Source of the DNA: Lampris incognitus | Lineage: Eukaryota > Chordata > Actinopteri > Lampriformes > Lampridae | Assembly (NCBI RefSeq): GCF_029633865.1 | Contig: NC_079213.1 | Span: forward strand, 109,230,582 to 109,294,581 | Length of the DNA: 64,000 bases | Direction of reading: 5' to 3' | Shown here: piece after piece, positions 30,517 through 42,389 of the stretch | Layout: every line of letters starts with the position of its first letter | How positions within the stretch are numbered: the stretch's first letter is position 1 | Translations under genes and position numbers: made by a program | The notes under the pieces: model-generated | Told to the model about the DNA's origin: nothing | The model's database searches: none | The model's input: only the letters and a program-made list of their open reading frames with translations

Positions 30517-32292
30517 AGTTAGCACAGCATTCTGGATCTGAGAACTCAGCATAACATTTTAACTAGCTGCAGAGGTGGCAGTATCTATCCCGCGATGATT
30601 AATGGCTTGCCGCGCCACTCGTGCTTTTATTTGACTCGTATAGAGCTTAAAGAGAAGGAAATTCACGTAATGAAAGCCCGACCATATATTTATACTCCGT
30701 CTCGGGCAGAGGAGCTTTCATTCTGCCTCTGCTCCAGGCCGTTCCTGATCCCCACATTCTGAGTAAGATAGAAGAGGGGCTTTTTTGCAACATAAATGCA
30801 ATTTACAGTCAGCAATTGCAGCCTTACATATTTCCCCAACAGTACGAGTCGAGCTATTATGAGCTGCACAGGGCAGATAAATAGAGTCCTGCTGGGTATG
30901 GGGAGGGAAAGAATAACAACGTTTTTTTTTTTCTTCTTCTTCTTCCAAGACACGTTTTAGTGGACCTGCGGGGCAAGCGTGTGAAATTGGTGTAAAATTC
31001 AATTAACACATAGTTTCATAATATCCTGAGTAAATACCAGCTGTTTAATTGTACAAAGAAATGTTGCATATTAATTGATGCAACTCACTGAGTTGATACC
31101 AGACTACAAAAAACAAAAAAAACAAAAAAAGGGGGGGTGGCGTTGATTGCTTGTAGAGGGGGCAGACAATTCGGATGCGGTGTGCATGTTTTTTCTAGTG
31201 GCGAAGCCTCGGAGGGCATCCTTCGTGACTGGCGTGCGGTGTCGATGGCCTGGGAAAGTGAAGGGAGTTTTACGGACGCATTATAATCAGGCTGTCGGGG
31301 TTCTTTTAAAGTCGCATCACTCAGAGTGCCACACAAAATTGGCTCATGTGTTCGCCCTCGATTGAGTATTCCTCTACAAGACATCACCTCTGAGAACAGC
31401 CAGTCCACACTGGTGATAATCTGTTCTTCACACACTTGCACTTGCACACTCGCGCGCACACACACACACACACAACCCCTGACATCATTCCAAGCCCCTG
31501 CGCTCAGCCCTGTGCCGGACGCCAAACGTATAATCGTCCCGTGAATGCCGTGTTAAACAGAAAAGCCGTTCTGTTATCTTTCTTTCACATTCTCCCTTCC
31601 CCAAAATAGACATCGGTGGCTCAAAGTCCCCGAGATGTCAACACAGAGAGGGCCGGGTATTGTGGTGGATATCTGGAGACACCCCCCCCCACCCCCCCCC
31701 ACCCCCGTTGGCCTGAAATTCAAACCCGGCGTCCACACGCGCGCACACGCGCCTCGACGAGCGCCGATTGTTTTTTCCCCCGCCACAAAATAATTACGTT
31801 TCCAAATGGCTGGCCTAGGTTGGTAAATGGAGGGCTCGGTTGGAAACGAGAGCTGTGCAATTACGCATTTATACGTGTATAAATGCGTAATGTGAAATCC
31901 ACCACCACCACCCACCCACCCCCTCCCTCCCGACTTGTCTTGACATCATGCATTTGGGTTTAGCCTTCTCAGAACTGCAGATGCAAGCTATGTGTAAATT
32001 AGAACAAGGCAGTAATTCAACAAAGTGTGCCATGATCACGCTCTTCTCTGCGCCTCTCATAATGCGGACGTCAGTGTCTTTCAGTCATCCTTTGCTCGCG
32101 ACGTGGGCAGACTGTACTGTATGTCAGTCACTTCCATGGAAGCAGACAATCTTATCTATGCTAATGGGAGGCAAATGTGCCCTGTACTTGTTGAATTTCA
32201 AACGGATAATAAAAACAAGTCAGCGGCGTTCTAAAGGAAGGGTTGGATCTGGATTACATCTTGACACATATCGTTTTTGGTATCCCGTAATG
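30441..32292. other. Unique region with microsatellites and conserved-looking blocks
   Basis: (GT)n lies at 30471-30514 and (CA)n at 31452-31475. C-rich runs occur at 31680-31705, and a perfect palindrome at 31860-31891. 30590-31080 and 31930-32240 resemble conserved non-coding DNA by composition (gcgatgattaatggcttgcc, cttatctatgctaatgggag). No coding exon is supported. Confidence 0.35.
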
Positions 32293-32401
32293 ACCCGGTA
32301 TCCCGCCAAGGCGTGTAATACAGCCGCCGGTCCAACGTGTCAGTGTCACGGTTTGCCTTCGCTCAGGTATGAAAAGTACACGCATGTATAAAGGTGCAGT
32401 G

Positions 32402-32414
32402 CCAGCAGGGGGCG
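32402..32414 (+). promoter_or_regulatory. CTCF-type motif, left arm
   Basis: CCAGCAGGGGGCG fits the CTCF core at every position. Orientation points into the array. Confidence 0.5.
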
Positions 32415-32434
32415 ATGATTAAGAGGTGAAGGCA

Positions 32435-32970
32435 GGTTAGTGTTGGGTTAGGGTTTGGGTTATACGTTGGGTTAGGGTTATGGTTAGGGTTGAGTTATGG
32501 GTAGGGTTGGGTTAGGGTTATGGTCAGGGTTGGGTTATGGGTAGGGTTGGGTTAGGGTTATGTTATGGTTGGGTTAGGGTTAGGGTTAAGGTTATGGTTA
32601 GGGTTGAGTTATGGGTTGGGTTAGGGTTAGGGTTGGGTTATGGGTAGGGTTGGGTTAGAGTTATGTTATGGTTGGGTTAGGGTTGGGTTATAGGTTGGGT
32701 TAGGGTTATGGTCAGGGTTGGGTTATGGGTAGGGTTGGGTTAGGGTTATGTTATGGTTGGGTTAGGGTTAGGGTTAAGGTTATGGTTAGGGTTGAGTTAT
32801 GGGTTGGGTTAGGGTTAGGGTTGGGTTATGGGTAGGGTTGGGTTAGAGTTATGTTATGGTTGGGTTAGGGTTGGGTTATGATTAGGGTTATGATTAGGGT
32901 TGGGTTATAGGTTGGGTTAGGGTTATGGTCAGGGTTGGGTTATTGTTAGGGTTGGGTTAGGGTTAGGGGA
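32435..32970 (+). repeat. TTAGGG-like minisatellite with 188-bp higher-order period
   Basis: Variants of gggtta (ttaggg, ttatgg, ttgggt) in tandem. Landmarks tggtcagggt (32521, 32709) and gttagag (32654, 32842) recur after exactly 188 bases, so a compound unit was duplicated. True TTAGGG runs are short (two to three units). Confidence 0.85.
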
Positions 32971-33036
32971 GGGATTTTGGAAAATGCTGTGTGCTTATTT
33001 TCCTCCATTTGGAGATGCTGGCATTGAGCTAATCAT

Positions 33037-33049
33037 CGCCCCCTGCTGG
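33037..33049 (-). promoter_or_regulatory. CTCF-type motif, right arm
   Basis: Reverse complement reads CCAGCAGGGGGCG, identical to the left arm site and facing it. Confidence 0.5.
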
Positions 33050-33180
33050 CACTGCACCTTTATACATGCGTGTACTTTTCACACCTGAGCGAGGCAAACC
33101 GTGACACTGACTTGTTGGACCAGCGGGTGTATTTACCACTTTGGCGTGATACTGGGCTGTGTAAATATTAGCAGGATAAG

Positions 33181-33610
33181 TTTTTTTTTTCCCTCCCCAA
33201 TTGTACTTAGCCAATTACCCCACTCTTCCGAGCTGTCCCGGTCACTGCTCCATCCCATCTGCTGATCCGGGGAGGGCTGCAGACTACCACGTGCCTCTTC
33301 CGATACATGTGGAGTCACCAGCCACTTCTTTTCACCTGACAGTGAGGAGTTTTGCCAGGGGGACGTAGCGCATGCCCCCCCACCCCACCCCGAACAGGCG
33401 CCCCGCCTGACCAGGTGCTAGTTTAGCCACCAGAACTCATACCCACATCCGGCTTCTCACCCGCAGGCACGGCCAATTATGTCTGTAGGGACAGCCCAAC
33501 CAAGCCGGAGGTAACACGGGGATTCGAACTGCCGAGTCCCGTGTTGGTGGGCAGCAGAATAGCACGTGAATGCCACAACGGAATAGGTAGGCCACGCAAC
33601 CCGGACGCCC
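33181..33610 (-). mobile_element. tRNA-derived SINE, family A
   Basis: Poly-T side at 33181 and tRNA head at 33600. The 13-bp duplication TTAGCAGSATAAG lies at 33168-33180 and 33611-33623. Confidence 0.92.
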
Positions 33611-33623
33611 TTAGCAGCATAAG

Positions 33624-35679
33624 TGTTGTCTCACCGTCAAGGATGAGGAAGTTGTGGGCCGCAGTAATGAGATACAGGAACTTTACCGATGGCAAATATT
33701 TGATTCTGCTCCAAGACATAGACTTATTCTAATCTTGGCATCGGATGTGGAAGAAATGGATGAGTCCCTACAGAGAATTATAGAAAGGCACACATGCAGA
33801 GGCACGTGTGCACCCAGTGTAAACACCGAGCCGATAGAGATCTATGAGCTGCGGTCTTGTGGGCCCTGTCGAGCAAAGCAACCAAAGGAGCATCGTCGGT
33901 CTCGCGCCTTTTTCAGCTCAACTCACCGTGCATGTGGATGGATCGCCTCTAACGTATGACCCGGATCCAGAGGATCAGTAACAAGCATCCACATGTAGGT
34001 TCTTATTCTGCACCATTAAAAAAAAAAAGGGGGGGGGGGGTCTTAATCATAGAGGGTCAGCTGCGACTAGATCACCTTAATAAGATATAATCCTTATCAC
34101 TAACAAGAGAATTGGTGTTTCAGCTCTTGTAATTCGGGGGAACTCACTCGTTTCAGGTGTTTCGAGGGCAATTTAACCCCTTGGTTGAGCCAAGCGAGAT
34201 GTATAGTAGGTGTTGTCGTCTTCTGAAATCTGAGTTGCCTGACCTAAAAAAAAACCCTGTGATATATAGTTGGAGTAAAATAACACAGTTTCTGCTCCTT
34301 TCTGCTTTTTGTGTTTCATGTTTTCCCCGAGTTTGTCTCCTCCTGCGACTTGCAGAAGTTAGCACAAACATGCAGATTTGCATTTGTGTTTTTATAGCCT
34401 GGCTGCAGGCCATATCCCCCTCAGGATAGTAAAGCGGGTGCGATTATCAACACATTTAAAGGCGCTCGGTGATGAGTAATGGTGGAACTGAGACCTCCGG
34501 GGCTCTGACAGCACCCATACATCCAGGTTTTAACACCCCTCCAATTTGACCCTTACTTACCTTTCTGTGTGTCATGTTTACTGTCACAGCAAAATCAATA
34601 AGACGTAAAATATGCGTCCCCTCACAGTTAGCGGTTATGGTAATTCTATGTGCTTCTGCAGTTTAAATATTAATTTAGTCCAGTTCAGTTACTATATTGA
34701 CAATTTGTTCCTCTGGGAAATATAAACCATGTATTGTTGAACGAAATGAGTGCGGCGACGGGGAAAAATAAAACCATTTAAAAGGAAGAATTTTCCAAAT
34801 CAATGAGTAATTCGGCGCGTTGACCAGATGAGGCAGAGGGGGAGTTGATTGATTATTTCATTTAATCTGGCCTGCGCTCAGCCCCACTCCCCCCCCCCTC
34901 CTCCTCCCGCAGTGTGCAATCTTTACGCTTAAGTGTGGTTTTCATCATCGCCGTAAAACACGGTGACACCGCCAATTCCTCTTCATATCCGGGGCAACAA
35001 TTTCCATCTCAACAGCTTTGTTCTCCTTAATGGGATGGAGGATCCCACTAAACTTCTCAGGCCTCACGTCTTCAATCTGCTGTGAAGAGTCCATCCATTA
35101 GCCTTACACCTCATCGCTCCTATAGCGCCTGACCTAGAAACCAAAGGGAGTCGGCGAGGGCCACACGACACGGCCATCCATTCAATACACAGAGCCGTGG
35201 CGCGGTGTGCTGGCAGCAGCTATCGGCTTTTAGGCAAAATGCCTGCACCGCTTTGTGTTATTGATGAGATTTAAATTATACCCGGAGAAGATGTTTTCTG
35301 CTTTAGCGCGTCAGGAGTCAGCTGGCTGTGAGCAATGCTGAACCACTTTATGCAGGCCACCCATCACATTATTCAAACAAACCTTTATAGGGTATTGAGC
35401 TGTTCTAACCAAGGTTTGATTTCTCATCAATTTTGGCAGACGTGTTCAGACAGCTTTCGTTAGCCAACATTACCCTAAACTTTAATGAGGGTAGATGTTG
35501 GGCTAAGTCATACAAGAGCGCCCATGTGCACTTTTGATGGTCAGCGCCTTCTCATAATTCAAGACTGATGCACTTCGAATGAGGTTCGCGCCACACTGCG
35601 CGGTCGCTACGGCGCCCTCTGTGTGACGCAAGGTCAAACAGCTAGTCCTGTAAAGTTAGCTTTTTTTAATTTTTTTATT
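33624..35679. other. Unique region, no gene supported
   Basis: A frame at 33654-33959 (MGRSNEIQELYRWQIFD …) has no domain that I know. An A/G run lies at 34019-34040. 34560-35400 is another conserved-looking, repeat-free stretch (gttgattgattatttcattt). I see no splice-framed coding exon. Confidence 0.35.
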
Positions 35680-35830
35680 TTGATATACTTTATTAAACCC
35701 CGTGGGGAAATTACGCTCTGCATTTAACCCATCCTAGCTGTGTGGCTAGGAGCAGTGGGCAGCCGCTGTGCAGCACCCGGGGACCGGCTTCAGTTGTTCT
35801 TTCCATTGCCTCGGTCAGGGGCACAGACAG

Positions 35831-36599
35831 AATAGAATAGAATAGAACTTTATTCATCATTGTACAAGTACAACAAAATTTGAAAGTGCAGTTCTTATCA
35901 GTGCAACGATCAGTATAAAAAGAATTAAAACATAAAAGACACACATTCATTTCTACATTCTACTGCAGTGGTTCTCAACCTTTTTGGGGTCCTGGACCCC
36001 CTGCGTATTTTTGATCTACCCTGAGGACCCCTCCACCTGATCTTGGGGGAGGGGGTTGCAATTTGATAGAAACAGTAGAAACTGCATTTTAAATTGCATT
36101 ATAGCATTTATTCACTCTTTGGGGCAAAAATAAGAGCTTTCAGTTGTAACTTAGATATAGTTAACAAAACAGAATTCTTATGCAGTAACTTTCAGATATA
36201 TGTAACAAAACAGAATATGTATTCAGTAACTTTCAGATATATGTAACAAAACAGAATATGTATTCAGTAACTTTCAGATATATGTACCGACAGAATTTTT
36301 ATGCAGTAACTTTTAACAATGCAAACGGGAGCGAGATCTCTTATTAAAATACAATAAATTACACTTGTGAAACAGGTGTAATTAGAGAAAAAAGTCCTGT
36401 TACCCTTTATAGTTTAGGTAGGTAAAGGTCTCAGTCACATTTGAGTAAAATAATCCTATTTCTATAAATGTCATAGGATCTTTTTTTAAAAGATATTTTA
36501 TTTTCACGGACCCCTTGCAATTACACCACGGACCACTAGGGGTCCGCGGACCCCCGGTTGAGAAACACTGTTCTACTGGACACCAACATATTGCACAAA
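35831..36599 (-). mobile_element. LINE 3'-end fragment carrying hAT MITE copy C
   Basis: aatagaatagaatagaactt and tattcatcattgtacaagta at 35831-35900 is a common teleost LINE 3' end in reverse. The duplication AGACAG (35825-35830, 36600-36605) marks its insertion into the SINE. Confidence 0.65.
35966..36570 (-). mobile_element. hAT MITE copy C
   Basis: Ends CAGTGGTTCTCAACC and GGTTGAGAAACACTG, with a perfect 8-bp duplication TTCTACTG (35958-35965, 36571-36578). Three 41-bp units, in opposite orientation to copies A and B. Confidence 0.95.
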
Positions 36600-36795
36600 A
36601 GACAGGAGTATTAACCCTAACATGCATGTCTTTTTGATGGTGGGGGAAACCGGAGCACCCAGAGAAAACCCACTGCAGACACGGGGCGAACGCGCAAACA
36701 ACCTGGGATGACCTCCAAAGTTAGACAACCCCAGGGTTCGAACCCAGGACCTTCTTGCTGTGAGGTGACGGCACTAACCACCAGGCCGCCCTCGC

Positions 36796-37968
36796 TCATG
36801 CTGATCAAATCTCTAATCTTTAAACAAGTTCATCACATGTTAAAAGTTATTCATTCTTGCCCGAAGATGCATAAGGGATCCTTTAAATATATTGTGACCG
36901 ATTATACGGCGCTTCCGTTGATTTATCGAAGGAGTCCGAGCGTGCTGGGTGCAGAAAATAATTACCGCTCTGTCACAGACGTCGAAATTTTGCTTTGCAC
37001 AGATCTTGGCCGAAGTGACACCTCCCTCTCCAAAGGTTAACAGCGCTAAAGGAGAGTATTGGATTGGCTGCCATCTTAACAGGAACACAATCTGGGTTGG
37101 TATTCAAAAGATAATGGTGAAGCAAAAACCAATTAGCTTTGTGCTCGGTGGCTGTCCGGCTGTTGTCAGTGCAGTTATAAGGTCAGTGGTGCTGTCAGGT
37201 ATATAAGCCTGTGGGTTTACATCAGCCCAGCCAAGTCCTCTGCAAAGCTAATCATGGCAATGATCATTACAAGGCCTCGGATGACGTGTGCCGTCGGGTG
37301 AAATATTCAGAGTCATACATCTAGATTGAAAGATTTTATCTCTGTTTGCTAATTTGAGGAATTGTTCTGCCCGTATTCCTCTCTCCAGAGGAAGACTGCC
37401 AAAACCCAGTTAGAATTAAATCCAAGACGTGATAAGCTGTCGAACCTGAAAGAGAAGAGTTATTTGAACAGTATCAGCAGGTGTGTGGGTACAGAGGTGC
37501 TGTACAAACGCCGACTGATGAAAAACACTGACACCTTATGCTTTGATTGAACAGGTCACACTCCTCTAAGGAGCAGGAAACTATGGCTCGTTTCTGTTTC
37601 TCACCAGTTCGACGGTTATCTGAACACTGTCATGTTCCTGCATATGACCCCTTTTTGTTATTCTGTAATGGTCTGTAAAAAACTCTGGTAATGGACCCTT
37701 CAGTGTCAGTTTGTACTCCTGCTGCTGGTTTCTGAAAGGGGGCTCCAGTATAATCATCGGATAATGGAAAGATCAGAACGAGTGTTTTGGTTGTTTTTCT
37801 TACCAAGTTATTAACAATCTAAGGCTTACTGCTAGAAGAAGCCTCCATAAAGTCTTCATGTTGCTTTGTGACCCACAGAAGTCAGCTTAAGTCGCACATG
37901 TAAGAAGAGTCACAACTCATTCTTGCAAACGGGAAACGAAAGGATTTTTGGCCTTTTAATGCTGACCC
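36796..37968. other. Unique region, nothing recognised
   Basis: Repeat-free, with no supported exon. A few conserved-looking blocks (37060-37260) are noted on composition only. Confidence 0.35.
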
Positions 37969-38252
37969 GGGCGGCACGGTGGCGCAGTGGTTAGCGCGGT
38001 CGCCTCACAGCAAGAAGGTCCAGGGTTCGAGCCCCGGGGTAGTCCAACCTTGGGGGGGGGGGTCGTCCCAGGTTGTCCTCCGTGTGGAATTTGCATGTTC
38101 TCCCTGTGTCTGCGTGGGTTTCCTCCGGGTGCTCCGGTTTCTTCCCACAGTCCAAAGAATTGTCCTGCCACCCAGTGACTGCTGGGATAGGCTCCAGTAT
38201 CCCCCATGACCCTGAGAGCAGGATAAGCAGTTTGGATGATGGATGGATGGAC
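37969..38252 (+). mobile_element. tRNA-derived SINE, family B
   Basis: gggcggcacggtggcgcagtgg, B box agggttcgagcccc, tail gatggatggatgg. About 80 bp shorter than the 16876 copy through an internal deletion. Weak flanking match ctgacc. Confidence 0.85.
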
Positions 38253-38539
38253 ACTGACCTGCATTTTTTTTTAAATAATAATAATAATAACAAGCATTCC
38301 ATAAGTCATCCAACCATTGACATTTTATTACAGTTTTACTTTACACTTACTTGATGGTCTGATTTTTCAGCCTCGTTTTCTGATGGTTGTGAGCAGTTAA
38401 CTCACAGTTTCTAAGGAAGGTCTTTCAAAACAAGAGCGTTAACAACCAAGTCATATTTTCCAGAGTTGCTTCGTTGATGATGAACCGAAACGAAACGGAG
38501 GTCTGATTGACTGGTGCAGAAGGGGCAGGAAGGCAGCCT

Positions 38540-38695
38540 CGCAATTAATGGAATTTCCAATTAAAGCTGAATCTCAGGCAAGAAATGTGGGTCTGATTAT
38601 GAACTGTGATTTCAAGCCGGACCAACACATAAGGCCTGGAGCCAAAACAGCATCCTACCGCCACACATATAAAATACTGCAAAGGTCTTTCCCCC
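38540..38695 (+). pseudogene. L2/CR1-type LINE ORF2 fragment
   Basis: The frame reads AESQARNVGLIMNCDFKPDQ then HIRPGAKTASYRHTYKIL, matching the segment of L2-type polyproteins after the RT (usual form ARNLGV..DSDL.F..HI). About 50 codons only. Confidence 0.6.
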
Positions 38696-38697
38696 GA

Positions 38698-38746
38698 CAA
38701 CACACAATACCTCATACACAAATGTGTGTATGCGGTATTGTGTGTT
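38698..38746. repeat. Short inverted repeat, about 22-bp stems
   Basis: acacacaatacctcatacac pairs with gtgtatgcggtattgtgtgt around a short loop at 38720-38724, with one G-T-type mismatch. Confidence 0.7.
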
Positions 38747-40100
38747 TATTGACTTCTGTTTGTTGTTCTCTGAATAGAAAATAGATTAGTGGTGTCCAAA
38801 GAATGCCCCATGGAAGCGTTGTGAACAAGAAGTGAAAGGCAAAATATACCAGAATTCAGTGTTAATGTATCAAAACATAATGACAATCAGGGAAGAATAA
38901 TGTTGCTTTTTGAAGCAAAAATTAGATTGTTGTTGATGAGAAATGGATGAATTAATAAATTCATAAAATGAATAACCTGAAATGAACCTAAACTCTCGTG
39001 AGCTTTTTTTTTCTTTTTTTGTGTATTGTGAGATATTCATCTGTAAATGACCCATTGAGAATCAATTTAGCCTGGCTGTTGGAAGCCGGACCAGTCAGCA
39101 AACCGCTGGGAGTGGCTGGGATGATGATGGCATCAAGCAGTCTAACAAGTCGTCCATTTGTGTTTTTTATCATTCAGTCCAAAGACATGGAGGTCAGGTG
39201 AATCAGCCGTACTGCATTGTCCCTAGGTGTGTGTGTGTGTGTGTGTGTGTAAGGTTATCCCCCTGACAAAACCCTTTATGGAAATCAAACGTGTTCGGTT
39301 GTGCTCTCAGCAAGACCACAGTGTGCAACTAGCCACTGGATCAAAAACAGCACATCCCTGTTTCCATGGACACCCATCCTGTGTTCAAGACCCACATCCA
39401 CCAAGGGGTGGAAATTATGCCTTCAATTCAGAGTCTATAGCGTTTACAGCCTCCAAACCCGACTGACAAAAAAAAAACTAGATTTCGCCAACCATACCTT
39501 AAGTCAGCCGAATGGTCCATCATCAGCCACCACACAACTTAACCAGCCCAACCAGAATTAAACCTCTGGAGTACAGCTTGACATTTTAACAGCTCTCATG
39601 AGTCCCTTTTCTCTGGCGTCTAATAGCAGCAAATTAGGTTAATTTCTGGGCCCCTTTAAGGCAGCCATTTTTCTGGAGCGAGTACGAACGTCAGACATTT
39701 CTACCAGCGGGTTTGGTGCAGCGCTCTTCACGCCGCGCTGGCTGGAGATGCTCACCTCTGCAGACTTTTCAGAAGTTCTGGTGGAATCGGTCGAATAAGT
39801 CACATCTTGGTGGATTTCCTATTCGCATCACTCATCTTAAATTTTGAATGTTTACTTACAAGTTGCTATTTATCACTACACGTGTTCTTCGTGTGTACTG
39901 TCCATGTGTAAGCTCCACCCTCAAACACACCTTGGTGCTAAATTGCACCACAGGATTTGCTTGCTCGTTCATTTGCTCTTGTCACTATAAAATTCGAAGT
40001 GGGAACACATACACAGTATTAACACATGAACAAAACCACACACATGCAGACATGCATGCACACAATCACTGATAAATCACAGATAAAAGACATTGAGAGC
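38747..40100. other. Unique region with SINE crumb and (GT)n
   Basis: 39178-39226 is a scrap of family B SINE (tccaaagacatggaggtcagg, tgtccctagg) leading into (GT)n at 39227-39250. Nothing else is recognised. Confidence 0.5.
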
Positions 40101-40470
40101 AATTGTATCCGGCCAATTACCCCGCTCTTCCGAGCCATCCCGGTCGCTGCTCCACCCCCTCTGCCGATCCGGAGAGGGCTGCAGACTACCACATGCCTCC
40201 TCTGATACCTGACAGTGAGGAGTTTAACCAGGGGGGCATAGTGCGTGGGAGGATCACGCTATTCCCCCAGCCCCCCCCCCGAACAGGTGCCCAAACCAAC
40301 CGGAGGAGGCGCTAGCTAGTGCAGCGACCTGTTCACATACCCACATCCGGCTTCCCACCCGCAGACACGGCCAATTGTGTCTGTAGGGACGCCCGACCAA
40401 GCCGGAGGGGATCCAGCAATCCCTGTGTTGGTAGGCAACGGTATAGACCACTACGCTACCCGGAGGCCCC
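40101..40470 (-). mobile_element. tRNA-derived SINE, family A
   Basis: Tail at 40101 (aattgtatccggccaattac), head at 40440-40470 (ggtaggcaacggtatagacc, actacgctacccgg). Internal deletion around 40205. Confidence 0.85.
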
Positions 40471-41286
40471 TAGCTAGCTTTAACAGTAGTAGGACTGTCT
40501 GTAATGATGTCACCTGTCAAATGTGATCTTTTTCCATGAGGCCACATTGAGCCAGAGTGTGACGACCACTGGGAGCTTCAGGCCAGCCTTGACAAATGGC
40601 CGACACTGGCTGAAAATCAGTAGATTGGAGGGTTGTCTGACTTTACCCTCCAAATTTGAGATTACTACTTTTGCAGCGACTGGGTTTGACTGCAGGCTTC
40701 TGTTCTCACTTAGCCTTCTTCCCACTCGCTCCAGTCATACCTCTCACTCATCCTCATTTTAGTTGACAGTACATTGCAAATCATGGCACTTGTATCAAAA
40801 CGATAGAGAGAAATATTGCACCTTCGTTTGCCTCTTACTTGATGTGACAAGTCGTAGTTGATTAGACGATGACAGTTATGACTTCTGATTTTAAAAAAAA
40901 GAATACAGTGGTGTGCTTTAAACTAAGTTGTATTGACACTGGGATTAGGTCAGTTGTATTTCACTCCAAGCACAATTCACAGTGTGTATTTTACATGTAT
41001 ATAGTATTACATGTGTCGTGATTTTATTTAGAAAAAGTACACCAGTCCCCAACTCACCTGATGCATATTTTGCACATATTCATTCATCTTCCCCTCGGGG
41101 ATGAATAAAGTATTATTACGCTTCTGATTCTGGTAAGAATCTGTCTATCTTTCCACTTCTTCCCCCTGTCTGTCTTTTCTCTGTCTGCATATCTCTCTCT
41201 GTCTTCCAATGTCTCTTCTTTCTGTACCTCTTTAATTCACTATCACTATTTTGTGGATTCCACATAACTTGTCTTGGTTGAAATAA
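40471..41286. other. Unique region ending in a LINE tail
   Basis: 41085-41140 (cttcccctcggggatgaataaagtattatta) resembles a CR1-type LINE 3' end. No other feature. Confidence 0.4.
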
Positions 41287-41299
41287 ATAGGCATGAGAT

Positions 41300-41715
41300 A
41301 GGGGCGTCCGGGTAGCGTGGCGCTCTATTCCGTTACCTACCAACAGGGGGATCGCCGGTTCGAATCCCTGTGTTATCTCCGGCTTGGTCGGGCATCCCTT
41401 ACAGACACCGTCGGCCGTGTCAACGGGTGGAAAGCGGGGTGTGGGTATGTGTCCTGGTCGCTGCACTAGTGCCTCCTCTGGTCGGTCAGGGCGCCTGTTC
41501 GGGGGGAGGGGGGTAGCGTGATCCTCCCACGCGCTACGTCCCCCTGGTGAAACTCCTCACTGTCCGATGAAAAGAAGCGGCTGGCGACTCCACATGTATC
41601 GGAGGAGGCGTGTGGAGCCCTCCCCGGGTCGGCAGAGGGGGTGGAGCAGCGACCGGGACGGCTCGGAAGAGTGGGGTAATTGGGCAGATACAATTGGGAG
41701 AAAAGGGGGGGGGGG
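41300..41715 (+). mobile_element. tRNA-derived SINE, family A
   Basis: Complete, with a 13-bp perfect duplication ATAGGCATGAGAT (41287-41299, 41716-41728). Confidence 0.93.
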
Positions 41716-41728
41716 ATAGGCATGAGAT

Positions 41729-42339
41729 TGTGTTTAGTATTTGTTCTGTGGGAGAAGAATGACTCAAATCCTTTTTCTTTGGTAAAAAGAAAGACATTTA
41801 CTAAATACAACAGCTAATCCTAAAGCTCATTGTTTTTAACACCGTGACAGCTGTGATGACCCCAGAAATTATACTACAGTGGTGTTTGAGCCCTCCAAAT
41901 GCCAGAGATCCATTCAAATTGAAGAGAGTCACAAGTGGTGTTTCGTCAGTGCACAAGGGCACCTGTCAAGGGGTGGGATATATCAGCAAGCAAGCAAGTT
42001 TATTTATAGAGCACAGTTCGTACACAGGGCAATTCAATGTGCTTTACACAAATAAAAACAGAAAAGGAACAATATAATTAAAGACAGTGTAACATAAATA
42101 CATATAAAATATAAAAGACAGTCAATAAAAAACAAATAGGAACAACCATATATAAAATATAATTAAAAGAGTACAAAGTACATGAAATCTACTTTGAAAT
42201 AGTAATTAAAAAGCGTAATATAATTAAAAGACAGGTACTATAAAAAGAAAATACAAAGTACAAAAAGTACAATAAATACATAGTCACTTCCCCGCCGGGA
42301 GTGACTAGAGATCTACTACCGGACCTACTGCCTATTAGG
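41729..42339. other. AT-rich stretch containing a fish 3'-tail repeat
   Basis: 41996-42075 (caagtttatttatagagcac, ttcaatgtgctttacacaaa) is a known type of teleost LINE/SINE 3' tail. 42075-42290 is A-rich with reiterated tataaaat words. Confidence 0.55.
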
Positions 42340-42389
42340 CAGCAAATGAACAGTCAGTTCTTGAAGTTGAAGTGTTGGAAGCAGGAAAA

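Larger units (their letters stand above)
32293..33157. mobile_element. Element with about 128-bp inverted ends enclosing a telomere-like array
   Basis: The left arm 32293-32421 and right arm 33030-33157 are reverse complements with roughly 10% mismatch (shared cagtgtcacggtttgcc, gaaaagtacacgcatgtata, aaggtgcagtgccagcaggg). Between them lies a TTAGGG-like array. The SINE at 33181 inserted just outside the right arm. The target duplication was not resolved. It has no coding capacity. Confidence 0.75.
35680..36795 (-). mobile_element. SINE (24953-type) split by a LINE fragment
   Basis: Tail part 35680-35830 (ccccgtggggaaatt, cccatcctagctgtgtggct) and head part 36606-36795 (cagggttcgaacccagg, ggtgacggcactaaccacc). 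The interval 35831-36599 is foreign and bounded by AGACAG on both sides. Confidence 0.78.

Noticed and set aside
32435..32970. True telomere or chromosome-fusion point
   Set aside because: Perfect TTAGGG runs are only two or three units long, the array has a 188-bp compound period, and inverted arms bound it on both sides. A repeat element explains it better.
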